DNA of 64,000 nt from Sphingomonas sp. RIT328 (GCF_000632225.1 NZ_JFYV01000001.1:186001-250000), one strand, 5' to 3'; shown: positions 53,687-63,195, numbered from the stretch's first letter. Made by a program: numbers and translations. The notes: a model not told the origin generated them from the sequence alone.

Positions 53687-56176
53687 ATGCCTGTGACCCG
53701 ATGGAACCGGACCCTGTTGCTTGGCGTGGCGAGCGCCGCGATGCTCGTCGGCATCGGCCATGCCCAGACGCTGACCGTCACGCCGGCGGAGACGCTCGAG
53801 ACGCAGGGCCTCACCGTCATCGTCGACCAGAATCACTTCAGCCCGATCTTCTTCGACGAGAAGAATGCCGGCATCCAGATGGTGCTGCACGGCGAGCGGA
53901 TCGCCACCGACGGCGCGGTGCGGCTCGACCGCACGCCCGAACAATGGGCGCCGGTGCCCGAATTCGTCAGCCGCAGCCTCGGCAACGAACCCAATCAGGT
54001 CGTCGTCCGCTCGGCGTTCAAGCAGCAGCAGCTCGCCTATAGCGTCAAGGTCACCGCCGAGCCGGGCGGCTTCCGCATCGCCGTCGACCTCGATCAGCCG
54101 CTGCCTGCGGCGCTGGCCGGCAAGGCGGGCTTCAACCTCGATTTCCTGCCCTCCGCCTATTTCGGCAAGACCTATCTGACCGATACGGCGCCGGGGCTGT
54201 TCCCGCGCCACCCGACCGGGCCGATGGCCAAGGACGGATCGGGCGATCCGCTGCCGCTGGGGAGCGCTACCAAGGCGATCACGCTGTCGCCCGAGGACCC
54301 GCTGACCCGCGTCAGCATCACCTCCGACACCGGCCGGCTCGACCTCTATGATGCACGGGCGCGGGCGCAGAACGGCTGGTTCGTCGTCCGATCGCTGATC
54401 GCGCCGGGCGCGCAGAAGGATGCGGTGGTCTGGCACGTCCGGCCCAATGTCGTGAAGAACTGGACGCGCGATCCGGTCGTTTCGTTCAACCAGGCGGGCT
54501 ATACGCCCGGCCGCGCCAAGGTCGCGCTGATCGAGCTCGACCCGAACTTCAAGGCGCCGGCCGAGGCGGAGCTGGTCCGCCTCACCGCCGACGGCACGCA
54601 GTCGGTGCTGCGCGCGCGCACCCAGACGCGCGGCCATTGGACGCGCTACGACTATGCCGCCTTCGACTTTTCGTCGGTGCGCGAGCCGGGCCTCTATGCG
54701 ATCCGCTATGCCGGCCGCACCACCAACCCGTTCCGCATCGCGCCCGACGCCTATCAGCGGCTGTGGCAGACCTCGCTCGACACGTTCATCGCCGAACAGA
54801 TGGATCACGTCGGCATCCGCGAACAATATCGCGTCTGGTCGTCGCCCTCGCATCTCGACGACGCGCGGCAGGCGCCGCCCAACATCACCCATTTCGACGG
54901 TTACAAGATGGGGCCGAACCTCGATTCGCCGTTCAAGGCGGGCGAGCATATCCCCGGCCTCGCGGTCGGCGGCTGGCAGGACGCCGGTGATTACGACATC
55001 CAGACGCCCGAGAATGCCGCGGTGACGCGCGATCTGGTCTGGGCGCGCGAATTGTTCGGGCTCGACTGGGACGAGACGAGCATCGACGAGGCGGCGCGCA
55101 AGGTCGAGATCCGCAGGCCCGACGGCATCGAGGATGCGGTCCAGCAGATCCGCCACGGCACGCTGCAATTGCTCGCGCAATACAAGGTGTTCGGACACGC
55201 CATCGTCGGCATCGTCGATCCGTCGCTGCGCCAGTACGCGCATCTCGGCGATGCCGGGTCGCAGACCGACAACCGGCTCTATGACGCGAAGCTCGGCAAG
55301 GACGAGATCAGGGGCAATGCCTCGGGCACGCCCGACGATCGCTGGGCCTTCACCACCGATCTGCCCGCCAACAACCTCGCCGTCGCGGGCGGGCTTGCCG
55401 CCGCCAGCCGGGCGCTCGCCGGCAGCGACCCGAAGATGGCGGGCGAGGCGCTCGCCGCGGCCAAGGTGCTGTGGAGCAAGCAGCAGGGCGGGGTGGTCAA
55501 GGCCGGCGACGGCCGCGACGATTCCTCGTCGCCGCGCTCGGCGGAGGCGGCCAATGTCGTCGCGACGGTCGAGCTGCTGCTCACCACGCGCGATCGCGTC
55601 TATGCCGATCGCCTGCGCCAGTTGCAGCCGGTGATCGCGCAGAACTTCCCGTGGCTCGCCGGTGCGGCGGTGCGGGCGATCCCGCTGATGGACGCAAACT
55701 ATCGCGCCGCGCTGGTACCGCTGGTGCAGGACATGAAGGCCAAGGCGGACGGGCCGATGACCGCCAATCCGTTCGGCGTGCCGATCAGCGACGGATCGTG
55801 GGCGGGATCGAACCAGGTGGTCAGCTTCGGCACGACCATGTACCTGCTGCACAAGGCGTTTCCGGAGATCGTCGGCACCGCCTACACGCTCAACGCGATC
55901 GACTATGTGCTGGGGCGCCACCCCGCCAACAATCTGTCGCTGGTCTCGACCGTCGGCACCGCGTCGAAGCTGATCGGCTATGGCCATAACCGCGCCGATT
56001 ACAGCTTCATCCCGGGCGGGATGGTGCCGGGCGTGCTGATCGTCAAACCCGATTATCCGGAGGCGAAGACCGACTGGCCGTTCCTGTGGTTCGAGAACGA
56101 ATATACCGTCAGCACCACCTCCGCCTATATCCTCGCCGCGCGGGCGGCGGCGGTGGTCGCGGCCGAGACGCAGTGA
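53687..56176 (+). CDS. Secreted glycoside hydrolase family 9 (endoglucanase-like)
   Basis: An 829-residue enzyme with a signal peptide (GIGHAQ). A large N-terminal region of about 270 residues is not typical of short GH9s; it is followed by an Ig-like GH9 N-domain (VVSFNQAGYTPGRAKVALIE). The (alpha/alpha)6 catalytic domain has VGGWQDAGDYDI (near residue 428, two catalytic aspartates), YGHNRADYSF and WFENEY (near residue 800, proton-donor Glu). GH9 enzymes cleave beta-1,4-glucans or related chains; some remove beta-glucosaminyl ends. GTG at 53678 and at 53693 are alternative starts. The stop overlaps the next ATG (TGATG). Confidence 0.86.
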   Translation: MPVTRWNRTLLLGVASAAMLVGIGHAQTLTVTPAETLETQGLTVIVDQNHFSPIFFDEKNAGIQMVLHGERIATDGAVRLDRTPEQWAPVPEFVSRSLGNEPNQVVVRSAFKQQQLAYSVKVTAEPGGFRIAVDLDQPLPAALAGKAGFNLDFLPSAYFGKTYLTDTAPGLFPRHPTGPMAKDGSGDPLPLGSATKAITLSPEDPLTRVSITSDTGRLDLYDARARAQNGWFVVRSLIAPGAQKDAVVWHVRPNVVKNWTRDPVVSFNQAGYTPGRAKVALIELDPNFKAPAEAELVRLTADGTQSVLRARTQTRGHWTRYDYAAFDFSSVREPGLYAIRYAGRTTNPFRIAPDAYQRLWQTSLDTFIAEQMDHVGIREQYRVWSSPSHLDDARQAPPNITHFDGYKMGPNLDSPFKAGEHIPGLAVGGWQDAGDYDIQTPENAAVTRDLVWARELFGLDWDETSIDEAARKVEIRRPDGIEDAVQQIRHGTLQLLAQYKVFGHAIVGIVDPSLRQYAHLGDAGSQTDNRLYDAKLGKDEIRGNASGTPDDRWAFTTDLPANNLAVAGGLAAASRALAGSDPKMAGEALAAAKVLWSKQQGGVVKAGDGRDDSSSPRSAEAANVVATVELLLTTRDRVYADRLRQLQPVIAQNFPWLAGAAVRAIPLMDANYRAALVPLVQDMKAKADGPMTANPFGVPISDGSWAGSNQVVSFGTTMYLLHKAFPEIVGTAYTLNAIDYVLGRHPANNLSLVSTVGTASKLIGYGHNRADYSFIPGGMVPGVLIVKPDYPEAKTDWPFLWFENEYTVSTTSAYILAARAAAVVAAETQ

Positions 56177-58272
56177 TGCGGCGCCGCGGTGGCGGACTGG
56201 TCGCGGCGGTGGGAATCGCGCTCGCACCCGCCGCCGCCGCGCAGTTGCCTGTCGGGCCGGTGCTGCCGCGGGTGGCGCCGCCAATCCCCTCCGATGCGCC
56301 GCACCGCATCGTCATCCCCAACCGGCCCGATCCGGTGCCGGTCGTCCTCCACGTCGCCGGCACCGGCAGCGACGACGGCGACGGTTCGGCCGCGCATCCC
56401 TTCGCGACGCTGCTGCGCGCGCAGGCGGCGGTGCGGCGGCTCAACCGCGATCACGATGTCACCGTGCGGATCGCCGCCGGTGCCTACCGGCTCGCCGCGC
56501 CGTTGCGCTTCACCGCCGATGACGGCGGGCAGAACGGCTATACCGTGCGCTGGGAAGGCGCGGCGGGCGCCTATCCGATCGTGTCGGGCGGCGTGCCGGT
56601 CACCGGCTGGACGCGCGCCGACCGCGGTCGCGACATCTGGGTCGCGGCGATCCCGCGCGGCAGCGATCCCTTGCAGCTCAGCGTCGCGGGCCGGCTCGCC
56701 AGCCGCGCCGCGATCGAGATCCCGCGCGCCGCAGTCGCCTTCACGCCGGCCGGGCTGACGATCACCGATCCGGCGTGGCGGGCGCTCGCGCAACTGCCCG
56801 ATCAGCGCCGGATCGCGGTCGAGGGGATGAGCTGGTTCACGCATCGCCATGCGATGGTCGAGCGGATCGAGGGCGACCGCATCGTCATGCAGCAGCCCGG
56901 CTGGCGCAACAATCTGGTCGGCTATGACACGCTGGCGCGGCCGGTGTCGGCCGAGGTGGCGCGGCTGTTCCTGGTCAATGCGCTCGCCTTCCTGCGCGAG
57001 CCCGGCCAATTCTATGCCGATCCCGCCGCCGGTCGCCTCTATTACAAGCCGCGCGCCGGTGAGGTGATGGCGCGCACCGCGGTGGTGATGCCGCGGCTCG
57101 AATCCCTGCTGTCGATCGCCGGGAGCCACGACCGTCCCGTCGCCGACCTGCAATTCCGCGGCCTTTCATTCAGCGATACGAGCTGGCTGCAACCGGCGAG
57201 TGCCGAGGGCTATGCCAGCCAGCAGAGCGGATCCTATCTGTCCGGCGAGCTGCCCGACTATCCCGCCGATCCGATCCGCGACTGCAGCTGGGGCTGCCGC
57301 CCGTTCGAGGCGATGCGTAACCGCTTCCGCCAGCAGCCCGCCGCGGTACAGGTCGCGGCGGCGCGGCGCATCGTCTTCGACGACGACCGGTTCGCGCAGC
57401 TCGGCCAGGTCGCGCTCGGCATCGGCAACAATCCCGACGCCAACGATGCCGGCATCGGCCTCGGCGCCAGCGCGATCGAGGTGACGCGCAGCGCCTTCAC
57501 CGATCTCGCCGGCGGCGCGATCATGGTCGGCGGGGTGCAGCCCGATGCGCATCACCCGCAGCGGCCCGAGATGGGGCTGCGCGATATCGTCATCCGCAAC
57601 AACCGGATCAGCCACGTCTCGCGCGATTACAAGGAACAGTCGGCGATCCTGGTGACCTATGCCTCGGGCACGATCATCATGAACAACGACGTGTCCGACG
57701 CCCCCTATGACGGCATCGACGTCGGCTGGGGCTGGGGGACCAACGATCCCGGCGGCAGCGCCGAATACTGGCGCGGCCAGCGCGGCTATTACGACGCGCC
57801 GGGCAATCGGGTCTATGACACGCCGACGACGTTGCGCGACACGGTGATCGTCGGCAACCGCGTCGCCCGCGTCAAACAATGGTTTCCCGACGGCGGCGCG
57901 ATCTACCATCTGTCCGCCGATCCCGGCGCGCTGATCGCCGAGAATTACGTCGCCGATGTCGCCGGATCGGGCGGCATCGCCATCTATCTCGACGAAGGCT
58001 CGCGCTACGTCACCGTCCGCAACAACGTCATCGATCGCGTCGGCGGCGTCTGGCTGACGCTCAATTCGCAGGACCATATCGCGCCGCGGCGCACCGCGAT
58101 GGACAATCGCGCCACCGGCAATTGGTATAATTCGGGCCGGTTGCAGGGCGGCTGGACCGACTATCTCGACAATCGCGCCGAGGCGAATGTCGCGGTGACC
58201 GGCGACGCCTGGCCGGCCGCGGCGAAGGCGGTGATCGACAGGAGCGGCGTCCAGCCGGCGGCGGCGCGATAA
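56176..58272 (+). CDS. Secreted right-handed parallel beta-helix protein, possible glycoside hydrolase
   Basis: A 698-residue exported protein (signal MRRRGGGLVAAVGIALAPAAA). It begins VVLHVAGTGSDDGDGSAAHPF, typical of the N-terminal strand of parallel beta-helix carbohydrate enzymes, then SGGVPVTGW. A long series of beta-helix turns includes IVIRNNRISHVSRDYKEQSA and YLDEGSRYVTVRNNVIDRVGG. It resembles the beta-helix enzymes of families such as GH141 or GH110, but I cannot fix the family or the catalytic residues by eye. It is coupled to the GH9 gene. Confidence 0.75.
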   Translation: MRRRGGGLVAAVGIALAPAAAAQLPVGPVLPRVAPPIPSDAPHRIVIPNRPDPVPVVLHVAGTGSDDGDGSAAHPFATLLRAQAAVRRLNRDHDVTVRIAAGAYRLAAPLRFTADDGGQNGYTVRWEGAAGAYPIVSGGVPVTGWTRADRGRDIWVAAIPRGSDPLQLSVAGRLASRAAIEIPRAAVAFTPAGLTITDPAWRALAQLPDQRRIAVEGMSWFTHRHAMVERIEGDRIVMQQPGWRNNLVGYDTLARPVSAEVARLFLVNALAFLREPGQFYADPAAGRLYYKPRAGEVMARTAVVMPRLESLLSIAGSHDRPVADLQFRGLSFSDTSWLQPASAEGYASQQSGSYLSGELPDYPADPIRDCSWGCRPFEAMRNRFRQQPAAVQVAAARRIVFDDDRFAQLGQVALGIGNNPDANDAGIGLGASAIEVTRSAFTDLAGGAIMVGGVQPDAHHPQRPEMGLRDIVIRNNRISHVSRDYKEQSAILVTYASGTIIMNNDVSDAPYDGIDVGWGWGTNDPGGSAEYWRGQRGYYDAPGNRVYDTPTTLRDTVIVGNRVARVKQWFPDGGAIYHLSADPGALIAENYVADVAGSGGIAIYLDEGSRYVTVRNNVIDRVGGVWLTLNSQDHIAPRRTAMDNRATGNWYNSGRLQGGWTDYLDNRAEANVAVTGDAWPAAAKAVIDRSGVQPAAAR

Positions 58273-58346
58273 CGACAGGGGGTGCAACAATCGCGCGGAC
58301 GCTTCGTTCGTCGCGCATCCCCCCTGATCGATACGAAAGGCCGATT

Positions 58347-59462
58347 ATGTTCGGACTCACCAAGAAGGTGCGCTACGCCGTCGTCGCCGGCGGCCAGATC
58401 TCGCAGCAGGCATTCATGCCCGGCGTCGCGCGCACCAACAATTCGGAGATGGTCGCGCTGGTCACCGGCGATCCGGTCAAGGCCGACAAGCTCGCCAAAC
58501 AGTATAAGCTCAAAGCCTATACCTACGAGCAATATGACGAACTGCTGCGGTCGGGCGAGATCGACGCCGTCTATGTCGCGACGCCCAACTTCCTCCACAT
58601 GCAATATGCGGTGCCGGCGCTGGAAGCGGGCATCCACGTGCTGCTCGAAAAGCCGATGGCATCGAGCGTCGAGGAGGCCGAGCAGATCCTCGCCGCGCAG
58701 AAGAAGAGCGGCGCCAAGCTGATGATCGCCTATCGCCTGCACCACGAGCCCGGCACGGTCGAGATGGTCGCGCGTGCGCGCGGCAAGGAATTCGGCGAGC
58801 TGCGCAGCTTCGTTTCGGCCTTCTGCCAGAATGTCGCCGAGGCCAATTCGCGCGGCCACAACGGCTATTGGGGCGGGCCGGTGCCCGACATGGGCACCTA
58901 TCCGCTCAACGCCGCGCGCAACCTCTTCTCGCTCGAGCCGATCGCGGTCCATGCCGTCGGCACCACGACGCCCAACCGCGGCTTCAACTTCCACGATACC
59001 GTCGCGGTGACGCTGACCTTCCCCGGTGAACGGCTCGCGCAATTCACCGTCAGCTACGCCACCGCCTCCGCCGAATTCTTCGAGTTGGTCGGCACGCGCG
59101 CGAGCATCTACGCCTCGCCCGCCTTCATGTTCGGTCCCAAGGTCGGCATCCGCTATGTCGAGAAGACCGAGGATGGCGAGAAGACGCACAGCTTCGATCC
59201 GGTCGAGCAGTTCGGCAACGAGACGCAATATTTCTCCGACTGTATCCTCAATGATCGCGAACCGGAGGCGAATGGGGAGGAAGGCTTGCTCGACATGCAC
59301 GTCCTCGCCGCGGTCGAACGCTCGCTCGAGACGGGCGAGACGGTGACGCTGCCGCCGCGCACCCGCGATCGCCGCATCGACCCGAAGCAGGCGCTGACGC
59401 TCAAGCCGGCGAAGGAACCGGGCGAGGACGAGCTGATCAGCGTGATACCCCAGTCGGCGTAA
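58347..59462 (+). CDS. Gfo/Idh/MocA-family NAD(P)-dependent oxidoreductase
   Basis: A 371-residue cytoplasmic dehydrogenase. The Rossmann motif is VVAGGQISQQAF, the conserved EKPMA (Lys near residue 102) is the family's catalytic or binding motif, and DMGTYPLNAARNLF fits the C-terminal sheet domain. It lacks a signal peptide, so it is not a secreted GH109. It probably oxidises or reduces a sugar or sugar acid after import. It lies 74 bp after the beta-helix gene on the same strand. Confidence 0.85.
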   Translation: MFGLTKKVRYAVVAGGQISQQAFMPGVARTNNSEMVALVTGDPVKADKLAKQYKLKAYTYEQYDELLRSGEIDAVYVATPNFLHMQYAVPALEAGIHVLLEKPMASSVEEAEQILAAQKKSGAKLMIAYRLHHEPGTVEMVARARGKEFGELRSFVSAFCQNVAEANSRGHNGYWGGPVPDMGTYPLNAARNLFSLEPIAVHAVGTTTPNRGFNFHDTVAVTLTFPGERLAQFTVSYATASAEFFELVGTRASIYASPAFMFGPKVGIRYVEKTEDGEKTHSFDPVEQFGNETQYFSDCILNDREPEANGEEGLLDMHVLAAVERSLETGETVTLPPRTRDRRIDPKQALTLKPAKEPGEDELISVIPQSA

Positions 59463-59534
59463 CGGGGCAGGGCTCCGGTCCCCTTGGATCGGTGGGCGAC
59501 CCGCCATCGGGCCGCCCGGATTGCATGCACCTCC

Positions 59535-60218
59535 GTGTTGGGGCACATCGTTCCCCACGGGGGTGCGCGCGCGTTGATCGAGCTTCTTTTCGCCGCGGGG
59601 TCGATGGTTGCCCAATCCGTCTCACCCGCCACCGCGGCTGTGGCGCCACAATTGCGCAATGCCGAGGATGTCATCACATATTCGGATTATCCCGAAGAGG
59701 CGTTGCGTCGGCGCGAATATGGCATCACCTCGATCGTCCTGCAGGTGACGGCACAAGGTAGCATCTCGGCCTGCGCCGTTACGGAAAGCAGCGGATCACC
59801 AACACTCGATAGGAAGACCTGCGCCGTCTACGTCAAGCGGGCGCGGTTCACTCCGGCAACCGATGCGACCGGCCAGCCGATCGCTGCCGAGTTTCGGGTC
59901 GGAACGAGTTGGGGTGTCGAAGACCATCAGCCCAGTACGTTGATGTCCGTGCCGCTGCTGGTGAAGACGCTGCCACCCGAGTATCGTGATCCGGTCAAGG
60001 CGCGATTGCTGTTCGACGCGAGCGGGCGTGTTGCGCGCTGCGATGTCACTACGACGAGCGGCAGCGGCGCGGCGGATCGCGCGGCGTGCACCTATATCAG
60101 GACCATCCTGATCGTGACCCCGCCGAAGGCCGCAACGTCGGACGTGGCGCCGGTGGCCGTCCGCTATCTGACGGCAAGCTATCTCGTCCAGCCGGGCGAG
60201 ACGGCCGCGCCGCGGTGA
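59535..60218 (+). CDS. Periplasmic protein with tandem TonB C-terminal-like domains
   Basis: A 227-residue protein. The part from YSDYPEEALRRREYGITSIV to RARFTPATDATGQP is a TonB C-terminal domain. A second, more divergent copy (VKARLLFDASGRVARCDVTTTSGSG) follows, each carrying a Cys pair. TTG at 59484, GTG at 59535 and ATG at 59604 are all possible starts; 59535 gives a short hydrophobic leader (ALIELLFAAGSMV). It lacks the Pro-rich spacer and ExbBD neighbours of ordinary TonB. Its role in glycan import is inferred only from position. Confidence 0.7.
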   Translation: MLGHIVPHGGARALIELLFAAGSMVAQSVSPATAAVAPQLRNAEDVITYSDYPEEALRRREYGITSIVLQVTAQGSISACAVTESSGSPTLDRKTCAVYVKRARFTPATDATGQPIAAEFRVGTSWGVEDHQPSTLMSVPLLVKTLPPEYRDPVKARLLFDASGRVARCDVTTTSGSGAADRAACTYIRTILIVTPPKAATSDVAPVAVRYLTASYLVQPGETAAPR

Positions 60219-60324
60219 TCGTCTGCCACCGCCGCACGCTGTCGGGCGGACGGTGGCGCGTCGATCAGAGGCGCTGACGATCGGAGGGCTTCCGCCGCGC
60301 CACCGCACCTGCTTAACTCACGCG

Positions 60325-62631
60325 ATGCGTTACCTTTTATCCATCGCCATGCTCGCCGCCGCGCCCGCTTTCGCGCAGACCGCCGGCGCACCGGTCGACG
60401 CGGTCGATCCGCTGATCGGCACCGCGGGGGAAGGGCATACCTTTCCCGGCGCCACCGCGCCGTTCGGCATGGTGCAGCTGTCGCCCGATACCGATACCGG
60501 CTGCGAGATCCGCGCCTGCTACGGCCATGCCGCCGGCTATCACTATGAGGACCCGACGATCCAGGGGTTCAGCCACACCCACTTCTCGGGTGCCGGCCAT
60601 TCCGATCTCGGCGACGTGCTGGTGATGCCGATGGCGGGGACGGTGCGGCTCGATCCCGGCGATCCGGCGCGGCCGGGATCGGGTTATCGGTCGCGCTTCG
60701 ATCACGCCAGCGAGACGGCGCGGCCCGGCTATTATGCGGTGACGCTCGCCGACAGCGGTATCCGCGCCGAGCTGACCGCGGGGACGCGGATCGGCGTGCA
60801 TCGCTATCGCTTCCCGGCGGGCAGCGCCGCGCATCTCGTCATCGACCTGCGCTCGTCGCTCTACAATTATCCGGGCAAGATCCTGTGGTCGGGGCTGCAC
60901 CTGCGCGGCGACGGCATCCTCACCGGCTTTCGCGAGACGCGCGGCTGGGCGCCGGGGCGCAAGCTCTTCTTCGCGATGCATTTCTCCGCACCGCTCACCG
61001 ACCATGCCTTCGTCGATCGTGATACCGCCGTGCCGTACAAGGGCTTCCAGGGGCCGGGGCGGGGCAGCGAGGCGCTCGCGGAAAAGCTGGGGCGGGCGCT
61101 CGAGGCGCGGCTCGATTTCGGCAGGCTTGCCGCGCCGCTCGAGGTCAGGGTCGCCTTATCTGGCGTCGACGAGGATGCCGCGGTCGCCAATCTCGCCGCC
61201 GAGCCGGGGGATTTCGACGCGATCCGCGCCGCCACGACCGCGGCGTGGAACGACGCGCTCGGCGCGGTGGCGATCGACGCGCCCGCGCCGATGCGCCGCA
61301 CCGTCTATACCGCGCTCTACCATGCCCTGCTCGCGCCGAGCGTGTGGAGCGATGCGGACGGCCGGTATCGCGGGCCGGACGATCAGGTGCACAAGGCGGA
61401 GGGCTTCACCTTCCGCTCGACCTTCTCGCTATGGGATACGTTTCGCGCCGAACATCCGCTGCTGACGCTGATCCAGCCGGCGCAGACCACGGTCGACGTC
61501 GTCCGCTCGCTCGTCGCCAGCCGCGCGCATAGCCCCGACGGCATCCTGCCGGTGTGGCAGTTCGCCGGGCGCGAGACCTGGACGATGATCGGCTATCATG
61601 CCGCGCCGGTGATCGCCGACGCCTATCTGAAGGGTATCCGCGGCTTCGATGCCGATGCGGCGCTAGACGCGATGGTCGCGAGCGCGACCTATGCGCCCTA
61701 TGGCGGGCTCGGCGACTATATGGCGCACGGCTATGTCCCGATCGACAAGGAGCCGGAAGCGGCGTCGAAGACGGTTGAATATGCCTATGACGACTGGACG
61801 ATCGCGCGGATGGCGCGGGCGATGGGGCGGACCGCGATCGCCGACCGGTTCGACGCGCGCGCCGGCAACTGGCGCAACAGTTTCGACGCCAGGACCGGCT
61901 GGCTGCGCGCGCGCCTGTCGAGCGGCGCGTTCCGCACGCCGTTCGATCCGACCGCGATCAACTACGGATCGGATTATACCGAGGGCAATGCCTGGCAATA
62001 TAGCTGGTTCATGCCGCAGGATCAGGCCGGCCTGTTCCGCCTGCTCGGCGGCGACGCCAAAGCGATTGCCAAGCTCGATGCGATGTTCGACTATGACACG
62101 AGCAAGCTCGACTATAGCCATGCCGAGGATATCGCCGGGCTGATCGGCCAATATATCCATGGCAACGAACCGAGCCATCACGTCGCCTATCTCTACAATT
62201 ATGCCGGCGCGCCGTGGCGGACGCAGGAGCGGCTCGCGCAGATCGTCGCCTCGCAATACAGGCCAACGCCGGATGGGCTCGCCGGCAACGACGATCTGGG
62301 GCAGATGTCGGCATGGCTGGTGTTCACCGCGCTCGGTTTCTATCCGGTCGCACCGGGATCGAACGAATATGTCATCGGTCGCCCGTTCGTCGACCGCGCG
62401 GTGATGCGCCTGCCCGACGGCAAGAGCTTCACCGTCGTCGCCGATGGCCTGTCGCCGACGAACCGCTATGTCGCCGCGGTGACGCTCAATGGCAAGGCGC
62501 TGACCCGCAGCTTTCTGCGCGATGCCGAGCTGCGCGCGGGCGGCGAATTGCGCTTCCGCATGGCGGCGACGCCCGACCGCAGCTGGGGCCGGAGCCGTGC
62601 CGCGCGCCCCTATTCGCTATCGACGCGATGA
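60325..62631 (+). CDS. Secreted GH92 alpha-mannosidase
   Basis: A 768-residue calcium-dependent exo-alpha-mannosidase. It has a signal peptide (MRYLLSIAMLAAAPAFAQ), the GH92 start (DPLIGTAGEGHTFPGATAPFGMVQLSPDT), HTHFSGAGHSDLGD, HGNEPSHHVAYLYN (near residue 614, catalytic Glu) and GNDDLGQMSAWL (near residue 653, catalytic Asp). GH92 enzymes trim alpha-mannose from N-glycans or mannans. The ATG at 60325 was chosen for the signal peptide. Last gene of the glycan cluster. Confidence 0.93.
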   Translation: MRYLLSIAMLAAAPAFAQTAGAPVDAVDPLIGTAGEGHTFPGATAPFGMVQLSPDTDTGCEIRACYGHAAGYHYEDPTIQGFSHTHFSGAGHSDLGDVLVMPMAGTVRLDPGDPARPGSGYRSRFDHASETARPGYYAVTLADSGIRAELTAGTRIGVHRYRFPAGSAAHLVIDLRSSLYNYPGKILWSGLHLRGDGILTGFRETRGWAPGRKLFFAMHFSAPLTDHAFVDRDTAVPYKGFQGPGRGSEALAEKLGRALEARLDFGRLAAPLEVRVALSGVDEDAAVANLAAEPGDFDAIRAATTAAWNDALGAVAIDAPAPMRRTVYTALYHALLAPSVWSDADGRYRGPDDQVHKAEGFTFRSTFSLWDTFRAEHPLLTLIQPAQTTVDVVRSLVASRAHSPDGILPVWQFAGRETWTMIGYHAAPVIADAYLKGIRGFDADAALDAMVASATYAPYGGLGDYMAHGYVPIDKEPEAASKTVEYAYDDWTIARMARAMGRTAIADRFDARAGNWRNSFDARTGWLRARLSSGAFRTPFDPTAINYGSDYTEGNAWQYSWFMPQDQAGLFRLLGGDAKAIAKLDAMFDYDTSKLDYSHAEDIAGLIGQYIHGNEPSHHVAYLYNYAGAPWRTQERLAQIVASQYRPTPDGLAGNDDLGQMSAWLVFTALGFYPVAPGSNEYVIGRPFVDRAVMRLPDGKSFTVVADGLSPTNRYVAAVTLNGKALTRSFLRDAELRAGGELRFRMAATPDRSWGRSRAARPYSLSTR

Positions 62632-62678
62632 CCGCGCGCCCTTGTCTGCCGGCGCATATCGCATAGATAGGAGCGAGC

Positions 62679-62708
62679 GTCGCAGCCCGCGCGATGATCG
62701 GCTGCGAC
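62679..62708 (+). promoter_or_regulatory. Hairpin in the crtZ 5' leader
   Basis: A perfect 9-bp stem (GTCGCAGCC / GGCTGCGAC) with a 12-nt loop ends two bases before the crtZ Shine-Dalgarno (GGGAG, 62710-62714). It could mask or protect the ribosome-binding region; no known family is recognised. Confidence 0.45.
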
Positions 62709-62720
62709 AGGGAGTGGGCG

Positions 62721-63188
62721 ATGGCCTGGTATGAGAAGCTGGCCATAGTCGTCGGCATGGTGCTGTTCATGGAGTGTTTCGCCTGGGCGACGCACAAATA
62801 TGTCATGCACGGCTGGGGCTGGGGCTGGCACAAATCGCATCATGAGCCGCATCAGGGCGCGTTCGAGAAGAATGATCTGTATGCGATCACCTTTGCGGTC
62901 ATCGTGCTGGTGCTGTTCGTCGTCGGCCTGCGCTGGCCGCCCCTGTGGTGGGCGGCGCTCGGCATCACCGTCTATGGCGGCATCTACGCCTTTGTCCACG
63001 ACATGATGGTGCATCAGCGGTTCGGCATGCGCTGGGTGCCGCGCCGCGGCTATTCGAAGCGCCTGCTGCAGGCCCATCGGCTGCACCATGCGGTCAAGGG
63101 CAAGGAGGGCGGGGTGAGCTTCGGCTTCCTGCTCGCGCCCGATCCGGTGAAGCTCAAGCGCAAGCTCGCCGAACGTCATTCGCGATGA
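62721..63188 (+). CDS. crtZ: Beta-carotene hydroxylase
   Basis: A 155-residue di-iron membrane hydroxylase that adds hydroxyl groups to beta-ionone rings (beta-carotene to zeaxanthin). The histidine boxes are HKYVMH (residues 25-30), HKSHH (37-41), HDMMVHQRF and HRLHH. The GWGWGWHKSHHEPHQGAFEKNDL stretch is a CrtZ hallmark. The ATG at 62721 follows GGGAG. It is followed by crtW with an 7-bp gap. Confidence 0.96.
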   Translation: MAWYEKLAIVVGMVLFMECFAWATHKYVMHGWGWGWHKSHHEPHQGAFEKNDLYAITFAVIVLVLFVVGLRWPPLWWAALGITVYGGIYAFVHDMMVHQRFGMRWVPRRGYSKRLLQAHRLHHAVKGKEGGVSFGFLLAPDPVKLKRKLAERHSR

Positions 63189-63195
63189 GCGGGCG

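Noticed and set aside
53579..56284. A 901-codon open frame opposite the GH9 gene
   Set aside because: Same reason: a long antisense frame caused by GC-rich third positions.
58347..59462. Reading the Gfo/Idh/MocA protein as a GH109 glycosidase
   Set aside because: It lacks the secretion signal typical of GH109, and no specific GH109 motif was seen; a cytoplasmic dehydrogenase is more likely.
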